DNA of 64,000 nucleotides from Actinobacteria bacterium IMCC26077 (lineage in GTDB: Bacteria > Actinomycetota > Actinomycetes > Nanopelagicales > Nanopelagicaceae): NCBI GenBank assembly GCA_002284915.1, contig CP015606.1, positions 744,001-808,000 on the forward strand. The letters run 5' to 3'. The stretch's first letter is position 1. Every line of letters begins with the position of its first letter. The notes under the pieces were generated by a model, which was not told the DNA's origin, did not search any database, and saw nothing but the letters and a program-made list of their open reading frames with translations. The position numbers were made by a program, and so were the translations under genes. Below, piece after piece: positions 47,296 to 57,243 of this stretch.

Positions 47296-49227
47296 ATGCT
47301 GCGGACCAATCGATCAATTGCACCAATAAGCCTCGCCTTGGCTGTACTGGCCTGGGGGACACCAATGGCTGCTGCGGCGGTACCTACTGCGACCTTTGCA
47401 CCAGCGACTGGAGCTGTGAACATCGCGCTCAATGCGAACATCACCATCACATTTAGTGAAGCGGTGCGGAAAATCGATGGCACTGCACTATTTGCTGATG
47501 ATCTTGAAACCCTTGTCACTCTTAAGGTGACAAACGCTGCGGGCGCTGATGTGGGCTTCCAACCATTTATCAACGCCGGCAAGACAATCATCACCATCAA
47601 TCCGGCGGCGGATTTGAATCCATCACAGGCATATTACGTAGCGATTGGTGCAACGGTTGAAAATGCAACCGATGAAGCAATCGCTCCGACTGCAATCACA
47701 TTCACCACAGGACCGCTCACTGAGATTACTGGCACAAGTGATGGATTCGGAGACTTTAGTGTGACCGCAAATGAGAATGTCGCTATCGGGGCAACGGTCA
47801 CAACGATCACTGCACAGGGCGCGGGTACTCCCAGCTTCTCTCTCGGTACAACTCTGGACTTCGCTAAATTTTCCATAGTTGCAGCAACAGGTGCGTTGAG
47901 TTTTACAGAATCGCCTAATTTCGAAATTCCGACAGACAGCTCTGCAAGTGGGTTCAACACCTACAGGACGAATGTGAGAGTCCGATATGACAGCAATACC
48001 CCTGCAGACGCCACGGATGACACGCAAGAAGTTGAGCTCATACAAGTCACAGTGGTAAATGTTGATGAATTTGACCCAGCCATAACCAGCAACGGGGGCC
48101 AGGCAACGGCGGCAATTACGATTATTGAGGGAGCAACCGATGTCACCACGCTTACCGCTACCGGCGATGGGACGCCGGTTTTTTCCTTGAATGGCGGTGC
48201 GGATGTCGCCTTGTTTGCGGTTACAGGAGCAGGTGCGCTCACTATCACTGCGCGCGACTTCGAAACACCGCAAGACTTGGGCGCGACCGCTGGGAACAAC
48301 ACGTATGTGGTCGTAGTTCGAGCGACGGATGCTGATAATGAGACTGTCGATCAGACCTTGACTATCACGATTGCCGACGTCGATGAAGTTGCGCCGACGC
48401 TCTCTGCTGCAGGAATTTCGGGCGCGACATCTTCAGGTGGCACCCTAACCTTCACTTCGAGCGAGGTAGGGACTTATTACTACGTGATTCAAAATTCAGC
48501 GGGCGCCGATCCTGCAGATGCAGCTGCTGTAGAAACGGGCGCGAGCGCATCTGCTGCCGCCCTGGCGGCTGCTAATCCGATTCCGATTGCGGGCTTGACC
48601 GCGAGTACGAACTATGAAGTGTTCGTCATTGTTAAGGATGGTGCAGGTAATCGTTCTGCAGTTGTCACACTGAATTTTGGTACGCTGGCAGCTGTCGTTG
48701 TTGCACCGCAGCCTCCGCCAAAGACTCCCGAGCAGATTGCAGCCGAGATTGCAGAGCGCAAAGCCGCGGAAGAGCGTTACGCCGCTGAGGTCGCGGCCGC
48801 TGCACGTGTTGCTGCAGAGAAGGTGGCCGCTGAACAGAAGGCGCGGGTAGATGCGGCAATCAAACTTGATGTCGAAATCAAAGAGGCAGGTGCTGCGGCA
48901 GTTGTTGCGACAAAAGCTCAATTGGCTCCGCTCAAGAGCGCCAATTCACAATTAGCAAAAGCGCTCACGGAATTGGATGCGTTGCTTCAGCCAACCCGCA
49001 TTGTCGTAACGCCCCTGGTGGATCTCTCGCCAAAATTTGCCGGCGTGCGCGTCAATATTCAACGAGAAATTACGAGATCTGGAAAAGTCATTCTCATTAA
49101 TGCCGGAACCATCACATTAGATGCCCAAGGGAATGCGAGGTTGCCAAAATCTCTCGGGATCACCAAAGGATTAAAGCTGCGCATCACGCTTAAAGACCAG
49201 GTACTCTCGCGATTCACCGCAAAATAG
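47296..49227 (+). CDS. Secreted multidomain protein with Ig-like and cadherin-like repeats
   Basis: The 643-residue product has a signal peptide (ISLALAVLAWGTPMAAAA). A SbsA-type Ig-like domain follows (Big_5; about residues 30-140; GAVNIALNANITITFSEAV). Then come two cadherin-like beta repeats (about 150-265 and 265-370), each ending in a VxVxNVDE or ITIADVDE linker, and a third beta domain (about 375-470). An Ala/Glu/Lys-rich probable coiled coil (about 475-560) and a short C-terminal beta segment complete it. The domains resemble surface adhesion proteins or enzyme accessory modules. No sortase motif or C-terminal membrane helix is seen. Composition is rich in Ala, Thr and Val. Exact function is unknown. 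Confidence 0.83.
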   Translation: MLRTNRSIAPISLALAVLAWGTPMAAAAVPTATFAPATGAVNIALNANITITFSEAVRKIDGTALFADDLETLVTLKVTNAAGADVGFQPFINAGKTIITINPAADLNPSQAYYVAIGATVENATDEAIAPTAITFTTGPLTEITGTSDGFGDFSVTANENVAIGATVTTITAQGAGTPSFSLGTTLDFAKFSIVAATGALSFTESPNFEIPTDSSASGFNTYRTNVRVRYDSNTPADATDDTQEVELIQVTVVNVDEFDPAITSNGGQATAAITIIEGATDVTTLTATGDGTPVFSLNGGADVALFAVTGAGALTITARDFETPQDLGATAGNNTYVVVVRATDADNETVDQTLTITIADVDEVAPTLSAAGISGATSSGGTLTFTSSEVGTYYYVIQNSAGADPADAAAVETGASASAAALAAANPIPIAGLTASTNYEVFVIVKDGAGNRSAVVTLNFGTLAAVVVAPQPPPKTPEQIAAEIAERKAAEERYAAEVAAAARVAAEKVAAEQKARVDAAIKLDVEIKEAGAAAVVATKAQLAPLKSANSQLAKALTELDALLQPTRIVVTPLVDLSPKFAGVRVNIQREITRSGKVILINAGTITLDAQGNARLPKSLGITKGLKLRITLKDQVLSRFTAK

Positions 49228-49282
49228 GCTTACGCTTAATCTTCTAATCTAGCGCTTGCTCGGCAAATCCATCTGAGACTAG

Positions 49283-49288
49283 TAACCT
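49283..49288 (+). promoter_or_regulatory. Leaderless promoter -10 of xerC
   Basis: TAACCT ends 6 nt before the xerC ATG, with no ribosome-binding site between. Confidence 0.55.
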
Positions 49289-49294
49289 CGTCTT

Positions 49295-50200
49295 ATGCTC
49301 GCTGAGAAACTATCTCAATATGAGGAGCATCTGCGCCTGCAGCGAAACCTCTCTGAGCACACCATTCGCGCCTACATCGGCGATCTCACCGCGCTCTTCG
49401 ACCATTGCGTAACGCTAGGCATCTCAGCCGTCGATCAACTCACCTTGCCAGCGATTCGCTCGTGGCTCGCTTCACAACAGAGCACGGGGGGAGCGCGCAC
49501 CACAATCGCGCGCCGAGCGGTATCAGTGCGCACCTTTACTGCGTGGGCATTTAAGAATGGGCTGCTCTCTCACGATGTTGGCGAACGATTAGCAACCCCG
49601 CGCTCACAGCGCACCCTTCCCACCGTGCTCACCGTCTCCGAGACTGAAGAGGTCTTTAATTCGATGGAGAGTGCGATTGGCGAAGAGACCGATGCGCATG
49701 CAATCAGAAATATTGCGGTGGTGGAGTTGCTTTACAGCACCGGTATCCGCGTCTCAGAGCTATGTGGTCTTGACTTAGAAGATATTGACCGCGCCCGAAA
49801 CACGATTCGAGTTTTCGGAAAAGGAAGAAAAGAGCGGACCGTGCCACTAGGGGCGCCAGCGCTCAATGCGCTCGACCGGTGGATCAACCAATCGCGAGGA
49901 AAGTATCTGGGCAGCACCTCTGGCCTTGCACTTTTCTTAGGTGCGCGAGGAAAACGAATTGATCCGCGAACAGTCCGGGAAGTTGTCTACACCGCGCTCC
50001 AAGCGCTGCCGAATGCACCACGAGTTGGCCCACATGGTCTGCGCCATAGCGCCGCGACTCACTTACTTGAACGTGGCGCAGATCTTCGAACAGTGCAGGA
50101 GATTTTGGGCCACGCATCGCTAGCAACAACACAGATCTACACCCACGTCTCGGAAGAGCGATTGAAAGCCGCGTATAACCAGGCGCATCCGCGGGCTTGA
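49295..50200 (+). CDS. xerC: Tyrosine recombinase XerC
   Basis: XerC resolves chromosome dimers at dif together with XerD. The 301-residue protein has an N-terminal SAM-like core-binding domain (residues 1-90; LSEHTIRAYIGDL) and the catalytic set: Arg in STGIRVSELCGLD (about 151), Lys in VFGKGRKERTVP, HGLRHSAATHLLERG (about 247), His in LGHAS and the nucleophile Tyr in TTQIYTHV (about 281). Chromosomal context next to rpsB is the usual housekeeping position in actinobacteria, so it is not a phage integrase. Confidence 0.93.
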   Translation: MLAEKLSQYEEHLRLQRNLSEHTIRAYIGDLTALFDHCVTLGISAVDQLTLPAIRSWLASQQSTGGARTTIARRAVSVRTFTAWAFKNGLLSHDVGERLATPRSQRTLPTVLTVSETEEVFNSMESAIGEETDAHAIRNIAVVELLYSTGIRVSELCGLDLEDIDRARNTIRVFGKGRKERTVPLGAPALNALDRWINQSRGKYLGSTSGLALFLGARGKRIDPRTVREVVYTALQALPNAPRVGPHGLRHSAATHLLERGADLRTVQEILGHASLATTQIYTHVSEERLKAAYNQAHPRA

Positions 50201-50207
50201 TTTTCAC

Positions 50208-50762
50208 CTAACTAAAGCGCGGTAGTAAAACAGCCCGACCGAGATGTTTCATCGGATTCGAATATTTTTCGCCGATCCGTTCACCCCAATGTAAACAGGG
50301 CTTGCCACAGTGAAAAATTGGCGCCACGCGCGCGAAGTTCGTGCCGCGCGCAACAACAGTCCCCAGCGTGAAATCGGTGCTCGCTGGTAGATAAGTAGTG
50401 CGCCGTAAAACCAACTGATCCATATGAGTCAGTACGACAATCGGAATCTGATTGACCGTTCCGATATAAGAGATCACGCCATCATGCGGTGCACGAATCT
50501 CTTCGCCAAAGGTTGCAGCGAAATCCACCCCCATATGCGCGCTCGATCGCCTCGCGATCGCGCCGCGTTTCTCGCTCTTGCCCTTCGGGTGATAGCCGGT
50601 GATCACAGGACGTGAGCCAGGTAAGGGCGAGAGCCATGGTTGGTTCGATTGGCTGTCGCGAGCCGTGGTCGGTAGCGCCAGGCCAGAGAGGAAGGTGGTC
50701 GTCGCAAGGGTTGCGATCGCCGCCCACTTGGCGGCAGCAGGGAGAGGGGAGCGGGTGGTCAT
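50208..50762 (-). CDS. Secreted M23 (LytM)-type protein
   Basis: The 184-residue product has a signal peptide (AAKWAAIATLATTTFLSGLALP) and a compact M23 domain. Zinc ligands His and Asp are in SAHMGVDFAATFGEE, followed by IRAPHDGVISYIG. The late motif is CLHWGER where canonical enzymes have HxH, so the third zinc ligand His is kept but the catalytic His is replaced by Cys. It may be a weak hydrolase or a non-catalytic wall-binding activator. ATG 50762 is preferred, since the upstream 40 codons lack a start signal. It is convergent with xerC and divergent from rpsB. Confidence 0.82.
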   Translation of the reverse strand: MTTRSPLPAAAKWAAIATLATTTFLSGLALPTTARDSQSNQPWLSPLPGSRPVITGYHPKGKSEKRGAIARRSSAHMGVDFAATFGEEIRAPHDGVISYIGTVNQIPIVVLTHMDQLVLRRTTYLPASTDFTLGTVVARGTNFARVAPIFHCGKPCLHWGERIGEKYSNPMKHLGRAVLLPRFS

Positions 50763-50843
50763 AGCCGCGGATAGTGGCAAGAGGCCGCACCGTCCCTCAC
50801 CCTTAGGGGCGAATCTGGGGAAGTTTCGGGGCTGTGGGTCAGG

Positions 50844-50849
50844 TAGGCT
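50844..50849 (+). promoter_or_regulatory. Possible -10 of the rpsB transcript
   Basis: TAGGCT here is not followed by an ATG at 6 nt, so it would produce a leader of nearly 190 nt before rpsB. No clear -35 is visible. The 281-bp space between the M23 gene and rpsB shows no other gene. Confidence 0.35.
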
Positions 50850-51001
50850 TACCCCAGCACCGAGTAAAACCGGTGACTTCACGCAAATCGAGCCCCTTCA
50901 CTACCTCGGTCCGCGCGCGAATAGCGATGCGGTCCATATCGAAGGGCGCCGGCTCGAATTGCTAGAGGTAGAGATCAAATTGATTCCTACCAACAACCGA
51001 G

Positions 51002-51024
51002 TGCGCAAGGTTTTACCTTGTGCG
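51002..51024 (+). promoter_or_regulatory. Leader hairpin just before rpsB
   Basis: GCGCAAGGT (51003-51011) pairs with ACCTTGTGC (51015-51023) around a TTT loop, with one internal G-U pair and an outer T-G pair. It ends 6 nt before the rpsB ribosome-binding site AGGAG (51030-51034). Without a T-run it is more likely a translation-control element than a terminator. Confidence 0.5.
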
Positions 51025-51043
51025 GAATTAGGAGCGCGCAACC

Positions 51044-51826
51044 ATGGCGGTTGTCACCATGCGAGAACTCCTCGACAGCGGCGTCCACTTTGGACATCAA
51101 ACCCGTCGATGGAATCCAAAGATGAAGCGTTACATCTTCACTGAACGTAACGGTATTTACATCATCGATATCCAACAATCACTTGCCTTGATCGATCAGG
51201 CATATGCCTTCGTCAAGGACACCGTTGCCCGCGGAGGACATATCCTCTTTGTCGGAACGAAGAAGCAGGCTCAAGAGCCGATCATCGAACAGGCTAAGCG
51301 TGTTGGCATGCCTTACGTAACAGAGCGTTGGCTCGGTGGCATGCTCACCAACTTCAACACCGTTGCAAAGCGAATCGATCGCCTCAAGGAGCTCGAAGCT
51401 CTCGAAACGAACCAAGATCAAATCCGCACGAAGAAGGAACTCCTCATCTTCCGTCGCGAGAAAGATAAGTTGAAGAAGAACCTCGATGGTATTCGCAACA
51501 TGTCGAAGCTTCCTTCAGCGATCTGGGTTGTAGATACTAAGAAGGAGCACCTTGCAGTCCAAGAGGCGCACAAACTTGGCATCCCGGTCATCGCGATTCT
51601 TGATACCAACTGTGATCCAGACGAGGTCGAATACAAGATTCCAGGTAACGATGATGCGATTCGTTCGGTCGCTCTACTTACCCGCGTCATCGCAGATGCA
51701 GTCGTCGCAGGTATGCAAGCTCGCCAGGCAACTAACAAGCCAGAGCCAGCTGCAGCAGCGGTTGCCGATGTCGCAGCAGAGCTCGAAGCAGCAGCACCTG
51801 CTGCCGCCGAGACCCCAGCTAACTAG
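51044..51826 (+). CDS. rpsB: 30S ribosomal protein S2
   Basis: S2 completes small-subunit assembly and is needed for S1-like functions at the mRNA path. The 260-residue protein has [22 protein letters not shown], the metal/rRNA region [10 protein letters not shown] and [13 protein letters not shown], with an extra Ala/Glu/Pro-rich tail of about 30 residues typical of actinobacteria. AGGAG lies 9 nt before the ATG. It is followed by tsf, a near-universal pair. Confidence 0.98.
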   Translation: MAVVTMRELLDSGVHFGHQTRRWNPKMKRYIFTERNGIYIIDIQQSLALIDQAYAFVKDTVARGGHILFVGTKKQAQEPIIEQAKRVGMPYVTERWLGGMLTNFNTVAKRIDRLKELEALETNQDQIRTKKELLIFRREKDKLKKNLDGIRNMSKLPSAIWVVDTKKEHLAVQEAHKLGIPVIAILDTNCDPDEVEYKIPGNDDAIRSVALLTRVIADAVVAGMQARQATNKPEPAAAAVADVAAELEAAAPAAAETPAN

Positions 51827-51863
51827 TTATTGCTCAAGCCATCCGAGAAGAGAGCGTAGATAC

Positions 51864-52691
51864 ATGTCGTACACAGCAGAAGATGTAAAGCGCCTGCGCG
51901 AACAGACCGCCGCAGGAATGTTGGATTGCAAGAAAGCCCTCGATGAGGCTGGCGGCGATTTCAACAAAGCAGTAGAGATCATCCGCGTTAAAGGTCTCAA
52001 GGGCGTCACCAAGCGCGAAGGTCGTGCGACCTCCAATGGTCTAGTCACAGCAAAGGTCGAGGGCGACTCAGGTGTCATCCTCGAACTCAACTGCGAGACC
52101 GACTTCGTTGCCAAGGGTGAGCGTTTCCAAGCGCTCGCCGAGGAATTGGTGGGCAAGCTTGCCGCATCGAACGTCAGCGATACTGAAAGCTTCCTCGCTT
52201 CGGATTTCGGTGGCGGCAAGAGCGTGCAGGCACATATCGATGAAGCGAACGCCACTTTGGGTGAGCGCATCGCGCTTCGTCGTGTGGGTGTACTCAAAGG
52301 TTCGCCTGTCGTTGCTTACCTGCACAAGACCAGCCCCGACTTACCACCACAGGTAGGCGTGCTCCTCCAACTAAGTAAGGCAGCAGGGGATATTGGCAAG
52401 GATGTCGCGCAACATATCGCCGCGTTCGCACCGCAATATGTCACGCGTGAAGAGGTCCCAGCAGATGTGATCGAGAACGAGCGTCGAATCGCTGAAGAGA
52501 CTGCTCGGAACGAAGGTAAGCCAGAGGCTGCCCTCGCCAAGATCGTCGAAGGGCGCGTCACAGGCTTTGTCAAAGAGGTAAGCCTCGTCGAGCAAGCCTT
52601 TGCCAAGGATCAGAAGAAATCAGTCGCCCAGGTGCTCAGCGAAGCTGGGACATCAGCCACCGCCTTCTTCCGTTTCCGCGTCGGACAGTAA
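51864..52691 (+). CDS. tsf: Elongation factor Ts
   Basis: EF-Ts exchanges GDP for GTP on EF-Tu. The 275-residue protein has the N-terminal UBA-like domain ([22 protein letters not shown]), the core signature [15 protein letters not shown] and two coiled/dimerisation halves. ATG 51864 is correct by homology; an open frame extends backward through rpsB in another frame and is not coding. The ribosome-binding site (AGAAGAGAG) is weak. Confidence 0.98.
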   Translation: MSYTAEDVKRLREQTAAGMLDCKKALDEAGGDFNKAVEIIRVKGLKGVTKREGRATSNGLVTAKVEGDSGVILELNCETDFVAKGERFQALAEELVGKLAASNVSDTESFLASDFGGGKSVQAHIDEANATLGERIALRRVGVLKGSPVVAYLHKTSPDLPPQVGVLLQLSKAAGDIGKDVAQHIAAFAPQYVTREEVPADVIENERRIAEETARNEGKPEAALAKIVEGRVTGFVKEVSLVEQAFAKDQKKSVAQVLSEAGTSATAFFRFRVGQ

Positions 52692-52704
52692 GACAATAGT
52701 GACC

Positions 52705-53412
52705 ATGACCTACTCGAGAGTCCTCCTAAAACTCTCGGGTGAGGTCTTTGGTGGCGGCACCGGCATCGGCGTTGATCCCGATGTTGTACAAGGAATCGCA
52801 AAACAAATTGCAGATGTTGCCCGTTCGGGAACTGAGGTAGCAATCGTCGTTGGTGGTGGAAATTACTTCCGCGGCGCCGAACTCCAACAACGCGGCATGG
52901 ATCGTGCGCGTGCCGATTACATGGGAATGCTCGGCACAGTGATGAACTGCCTTGCACTCCAGGATTTCTTGGAGAAAGAGGGCGTACCCACTCGCGTGCA
53001 AACTGCAATCCATATGGGACAAGTCGCAGAGCCATACATTCCACTCCGCGCAATTCGTCACTTGAACAAAGGGCGCGTGGTGATCTTTGGCGCTGGCGCC
53101 GGAATGCCCTTCTTCACAACAGATACCGTGGCCGCTCAACGCGCTCTGGAGATCAAAGCCGAAGCGCTCTTGCTCGCAAAGAGCGGGGTCGATGGCGTTT
53201 ATTCGGCAGACCCACGTAAAGATAAGAGCGCAACCAAATACGAAAAAATTTCATTTGATGAAGTCTTGAGTAAATCGCTCGCTGTTGCCGATGCTGCTGC
53301 ATTTAGCCTCTGCCGTGAGAATAATCTGCCTATCATCGTCTTTGACTTGATGAAGACTGGAAATATCGCCCGAGCCGTTCGTGGCGAATCAATCGGGACG
53401 CTCGTCTCCTAA
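52705..53412 (+). CDS. pyrH: UMP kinase
   Basis: PyrH phosphorylates UMP to UDP for RNA and wall precursor synthesis. The 235-residue amino-acid-kinase fold protein has [22 protein letters not shown], the UMP region [14 protein letters not shown] and the ATP loop [16 protein letters not shown] 52705 is chosen; GTG 52699 is in frame and possible. A GACAAT box ends 7 nt before the ATG and there is no ribosome-binding site, so an additional leaderless transcript may arise here. Confidence 0.96.
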   Translation: MTYSRVLLKLSGEVFGGGTGIGVDPDVVQGIAKQIADVARSGTEVAIVVGGGNYFRGAELQQRGMDRARADYMGMLGTVMNCLALQDFLEKEGVPTRVQTAIHMGQVAEPYIPLRAIRHLNKGRVVIFGAGAGMPFFTTDTVAAQRALEIKAEALLLAKSGVDGVYSADPRKDKSATKYEKISFDEVLSKSLAVADAAAFSLCRENNLPIIVFDLMKTGNIARAVRGESIGTLVS

Positions 53413-53423
53413 GGAGTTATGGA

Positions 53424-53990
53424 ATGTCAGAGTTAGTGAATGAGATCCTCAAGGACTCAGATTCGAAGATGGATAAGGCAGTAGAGGTAGCGCGTGATGA
53501 TTTTGGTGCGATTCGCACCGGACGAGCACATCCATCGATGTTCGCCAAGATTATGGTCGATTACTACGGAACCTTCACTCCGCTCGCACAGCTTGCTTCG
53601 GTGCAGGTGCCAGAGGCGCGGATTGCGGTAGTAACCCCCTACGACAAGGGTGCGATGGCGATTATCGAAAAGGCGATTCGTGAATCAGATTTGGGAGTCA
53701 ATCCAGCATCTGATGGCGGCGTCATTCGAGTGAACTTCCCGCAATTAACGGAAGATCGTCGTAAGGAATTTATCAAGGTCGCTCGGAACAAAGCCGAAGA
53801 GTCACGGGTATCGGTGCGCAACATCCGTCGCCATGCGAAGGAAGCGCTCGAGAAACTTGAGAAAGATGGCAAAGTCGGCAAGGACGATGTCGCTCGCGCT
53901 GAGAAAGAGCTCGATAAGCACACCAGCGCCCATGTCGCGAAGATTGATGACTTGCTCAAGCATAAGGAGACCGAACTTCTCGAAGTTTGA
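53424..53990 (+). CDS. frr: Ribosome recycling factor
   Basis: RRF splits post-termination ribosomes with EF-G. The 188-residue protein has the three-helix/beta-domain layout: FGAIRTGRAHPSMF near residue 33, TPLAQLASVQVPEAR, and the long helices LTEDRRKEFIKVARNKAEES and NIRRHAKEALEKL. AAGGAGT precedes the ATG. It lies 11 nt after pyrH. Confidence 0.98.
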   Translation: MSELVNEILKDSDSKMDKAVEVARDDFGAIRTGRAHPSMFAKIMVDYYGTFTPLAQLASVQVPEARIAVVTPYDKGAMAIIEKAIRESDLGVNPASDGGVIRVNFPQLTEDRRKEFIKVARNKAEESRVSVRNIRRHAKEALEKLEKDGKVGKDDVARAEKELDKHTSAHVAKIDDLLKHKETELLEV

Positions 53991-54007
53991 GAGTTCGCGC
54001 CACTGGC

Positions 54008-54844
54008 ATGTCTGACCTCCACTCACTCAATGAGGCGATAAATACGAGGGCAGGGCGAAAGCTGCTGCCATCTATCGGTGTGGGCATCGTCATCCTCGCG
54101 TTAGTGATTGGCTCACTCAGCTTCTTTGAGCGAATTCTCTTCGTGGCACTTGCTTTGGCATTCGTCTACCGAGGCATCTGGGAGATGGATCGCGCACTCT
54201 CACCTGCCAACATTGATATTTGCGGCTCGCTTTACTTTTCGGCAACCGTCATCTTCCTTGCCGCATGGTTTGAAGGGGTCGCGGGTATCGCAGTTGCGAC
54301 AGCTTTGACCATTCCGTTTACCTTGGTGGCAATCCTTACTCGCGGGCCAAAGGATTTTGTACGTAATGCTTTTGCGAGCATCTTTACGCTCGCCTACATT
54401 CCATTTCTCGCCTCGTTCTTATTGGTAATGGCGAAAGAAGATGATGGTCTGCGGCGCATCATGACTCTTGTGGTCCTCGTAGCCTGCAACGACACCTTCG
54501 GTTACATCTTTGGGGTACTACTGGGCAAACATAAAATCGCGCCGACAATCAGCCCGAAAAAGAGCTGGGAGGGCTTGGTTGGTTCGATTCTCTTCACCGC
54601 TACTGGTGGTTCGTTGATGTTTAGCACCTACTTCGATCAAGCATGGTGGGTGGGCGCGCTCGTTGGTTTAGGCGCCGTGGTTACCGCGACCTCGGGTGAT
54701 TTCATCGAGAGCGCCATCAAACGTGATTTAGATCTGAAGGATATGGGTGCGCTCCTGCCTGGCCATGGTGGCGTGCTCGATCGCCTTGATTCAGTACTCC
54801 TTACCTCCCCATTTATCTGGGCTATTTTGAATTTAGTTGGGTAA
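54008..54844 (+). CDS. cdsA: Phosphatidate cytidylyltransferase (CDP-diglyceride synthase)
   Basis: CdsA makes CDP-diacylglycerol from phosphatidic acid and CTP for phospholipid synthesis. The 278-residue membrane protein has about eight helices and the C-terminal family signature ESAIKRDLDLKDMGALLPGH followed by GGVLDRLDS, complete with the metal-binding Asp residues. ATG 54008 is taken; a TTG overlapping the frr stop is in frame but no ribosome-binding site supports it. Confidence 0.95.
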   Translation: MSDLHSLNEAINTRAGRKLLPSIGVGIVILALVIGSLSFFERILFVALALAFVYRGIWEMDRALSPANIDICGSLYFSATVIFLAAWFEGVAGIAVATALTIPFTLVAILTRGPKDFVRNAFASIFTLAYIPFLASFLLVMAKEDDGLRRIMTLVVLVACNDTFGYIFGVLLGKHKIAPTISPKKSWEGLVGSILFTATGGSLMFSTYFDQAWWVGALVGLGAVVTATSGDFIESAIKRDLDLKDMGALLPGHGGVLDRLDSVLLTSPFIWAILNLVG

Positions 54845-54847
54845 GTG

Positions 54848-55957
54848 ATGGCCGATAGACCGTTGATTATCGATGTCGCACCGGTAACGAAGAAACCACC
54901 GAAACATTTTGCTGACCTCACTCCAGAAGAACGAGTAACGGCTGTAAAAGAATTGGGCGAACAAGGGTTTAGGGCGAAACAACTTTCCAATCATTACTTT
55001 GCTCGACATAGCGATGATCCCAGCGAGTGGAGTGATATCTCGCCAGCGATTGCGATCAAACTTTCGCAAGAACTCTTCCCGCAACTTCTTACGTTGGTAC
55101 GCACTATTGAATGCGATGGCGGCAAGACGCGCAAGGATCTTTGGAAGATGCATGATGGGGTGTTGGTAGAGAGCGTATTGATGCGCTATCCCGATCGAGC
55201 GACGCTCTGCATCTCGTCGCAAGCGGGATGTGGAATGAACTGCCCCTTCTGTGCCACTGGCCAAGCTGGTCTTACCCGTAACTTGAGCGCCGGCGAGATC
55301 ACTGCGCAAGTATTTGAAGCGACCAAAGCCCTTGAGGCCGGAAAGATGGGGGAGCCCACGCGCCTGTCGAATATCGTGTTCATGGGCATGGGCGAACCAA
55401 TGGCGAATTACAACGCGGTGATGCGCTCGATTCGAAATATCACCTCTCCTGCCCCCGATGGATTTGGGATTGGCGCTCGTTCAGTGACGCTCTCCACGGT
55501 TGGCCTAGTCACTGGAATCGAGAAGTTAATTCAAGAGAAGATTCCCGTCACGTTAGCTGTCTCCTTACACACTCCAGATGATGAACTTCGTGACACATTG
55601 GTGCCAATCAATACTCGATGGAAGGTTCGCGAGGTACTTGCGGCCGCTGATGAATATGCGAAGACCACTGGTCGTCGCTACTCGATCGAATATGCATTAA
55701 TTCGCGATGTTAATGATCAAGCATGGCGGGCAGATCTGCTCGGTCGTATGCTCAAGAATAAAAATGCGCACGTAAATTTGATTCCACTCAACCCCACACC
55801 CGGTTCTAAATGGACTGCATCGCGCCGCGAGGATGAGAAGGCATTCGTGGCGAAGTTGGAGAGCTATGGCGTTCCGGTGACTGTTCGCGATACCCGAGGG
55901 CGAGAGATCGATGGCGCTTGTGGGCAATTAGCTGCCAGCGAAGCAGCGAAGAGTTAG
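54848..55957 (+). CDS. rlmN: 23S rRNA/tRNA adenine-C2 methyltransferase, radical SAM
   Basis: RlmN methylates A2503 of 23S rRNA and A37 of some tRNAs. The 369-residue protein has the radical-SAM cluster motif in [12 protein letters not shown] (CxxxCxxC, about residue 127), GMGEPMANY and the second half [11 protein letters not shown]. The conserved resolving Cys occurs in GACGQLAA near the C-terminus, the partner of the mechanistic Cys pair. ATG 54848 or GTG 54845 could be the start. Its stop overlaps the minus-strand oxidoreductase by 4 nt. Confidence 0.96.
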   Translation: MADRPLIIDVAPVTKKPPKHFADLTPEERVTAVKELGEQGFRAKQLSNHYFARHSDDPSEWSDISPAIAIKLSQELFPQLLTLVRTIECDGGKTRKDLWKMHDGVLVESVLMRYPDRATLCISSQAGCGMNCPFCATGQAGLTRNLSAGEITAQVFEATKALEAGKMGEPTRLSNIVFMGMGEPMANYNAVMRSIRNITSPAPDGFGIGARSVTLSTVGLVTGIEKLIQEKIPVTLAVSLHTPDDELRDTLVPINTRWKVREVLAAADEYAKTTGRRYSIEYALIRDVNDQAWRADLLGRMLKNKNAHVNLIPLNPTPGSKWTASRREDEKAFVAKLESYGVPVTVRDTRGREIDGACGQLAASEAAKS

Positions 55958-57243
55958 ACCCGAATAAAAGAATTGAGCGCCTTCGCAATAAGTGAAGGGC
56001 GGCGCGTGAAGGCTTCCTCGCGATCGGCAAGATCAGTGGCCAGCACGCTGCCATTTACCCCTAGCCAGCGGAGCGGTTCTGGTTCCCACATCGGGTTCTG
56101 CCAATTGACGTGAGGCAAAGTAGTGATCGGATGATCGCGTTCAAGCACCAAGTGCGCGAGGGTCTTACCTGATAAATGGGAGAGCGTGACGCCATCTCCT
56201 GAATAGCCACCGGCTCGCGCAATCCCAGAAGCTTTATCCCAAGAAATATATGGATGCCAATCACGCGGAATCGAGACTGCCCCGCCCCAACGATGGGTGA
56301 ATTTCGTCTTCTTCAACACGGGAAACCAATCGCGAACAAGTTCCATGATCTCTTGATGAACGCGGTGATCCATCTCGTGTTTAGCGCGCAAGCGTGAACC
56401 AAAGAGATATCGGGCGCCACGTCCACCCACGGCAAGGCGATTATCGAGAGTGCGTTGTCCATAGTTCACCAGATGGAGCGCCTCAGAGAAGGTCTCCCGA
56501 TGCGCTAATCCGATTTCACTCCACAGCTCATCGCTCAATGGTTCAGTTGCCACCATTAATGAATAGACAGGTGCATGCGAGCGCGGGTTCTGCGAGAAGA
56601 CTTCTGTTGCTTTGATGATAGTTGTGGCGCGAACGCTGCCATCTTTACTCTTAACTAGATTTGGCTCGATAGTGAGGGCGCGACTCTGTTCGTAAATAAT
56701 TACGCCCAATTTCTCCACCTGCTCAGCGAGCGCTCGCACGAGACGGCCAGGGTGAATCACGGCACAATCTGGGGTGTAGAGGCCGCCCAAAGCTCCCTTC
56801 ATGCCAAGTCGACCGAGCAGAGCACCTTTAGAGAGATACGTTTCATGCGGGGCGGTTGATTCTTGGATTCGAGCCAGTTGTGCTTTATTCCGCGCGACGG
56901 TGATGGTGCCGCTTTTTACAAAGCCAACTTCCGGTGCAAGGTCGTGGGCAAAGGCACCAATCTCATCGATAGAGGTAAGTAGATGTGGTCGCACTTCTGA
57001 ATAGCCTTGGGTAGTTGGATAGAGCGCCGAACACCAGCCACCATTTCGTCCACTCGCACCAAAACCGATGCGCTCTGCCTCGAGAATAACGACTCGAAGG
57101 GTGGGATCGAGTTTCTTTAAGTAGTAGGCGCTCCATAAACCGGTGAACCCGCCGCCGATGATGGCAACATCTGCATCTATGTTGGTTGTTAACCGCTCAC
57201 GCTCTCTCGAGTTGTAGAGCAGGGTGTCATCCCAAAGATTCAT
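55954..57243 (-). CDS. FAD-dependent amine/amino acid oxidoreductase (DAO family)
   Basis: The 429-residue flavoprotein has the dinucleotide motif [16 protein letters not shown] near residue 27, [17 protein letters not shown] (the DAO family FAD loop) and a C-terminal [20 protein letters not shown]. Together with the neighbouring aminotransferase, aldehyde dehydrogenase and polyamine-type transporter it resembles PuuB-like enzymes that oxidise gamma-glutamylputrescine or other amines. No glutamylputrescine synthetase gene is visible here. The start ATG 57243 overlaps the stop of the preceding gene (ATGA) with GAAGG upstream; an earlier ATG at 57261 lacks support. Confidence 0.85.
   Translation of the reverse strand: MNLWDDTLLYNSRERERLTTNIDADVAIIGGGFTGLWSAYYLKKLDPTLRVVILEAERIGFGASGRNGGWCSALYPTTQGYSEVRPHLLTSIDEIGAFAHDLAPEVGFVKSGTITVARNKAQLARIQESTAPHETYLSKGALLGRLGMKGALGGLYTPDCAVIHPGRLVRALAEQVEKLGVIIYEQSRALTIEPNLVKSKDGSVRATTIIKATEVFSQNPRSHAPVYSLMVATEPLSDELWSEIGLAHRETFSEALHLVNYGQRTLDNRLAVGGRGARYLFGSRLRAKHEMDHRVHQEIMELVRDWFPVLKKTKFTHRWGGAVSIPRDWHPYISWDKASGIARAGGYSGDGVTLSHLSGKTLAHLVLERDHPITTLPHVNWQNPMWEPEPLRWLGVNGSVLATDLADREEAFTRRPSLIAKALNSFIRV

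Noticed and set aside
47623-48273. 216-codon open frame on minus inside the Ig/cadherin-like gene
   Set aside because: Cys/Arg-rich antisense sequence with no recognisable motif; the plus-strand frame has signal peptide and domain structure.
49295-50200. Tyrosine recombinase as integrase of a mobile element
   Set aside because: It has XerC features, lies beside rpsB-tsf, and no phage genes, attachment repeats or cargo are near.
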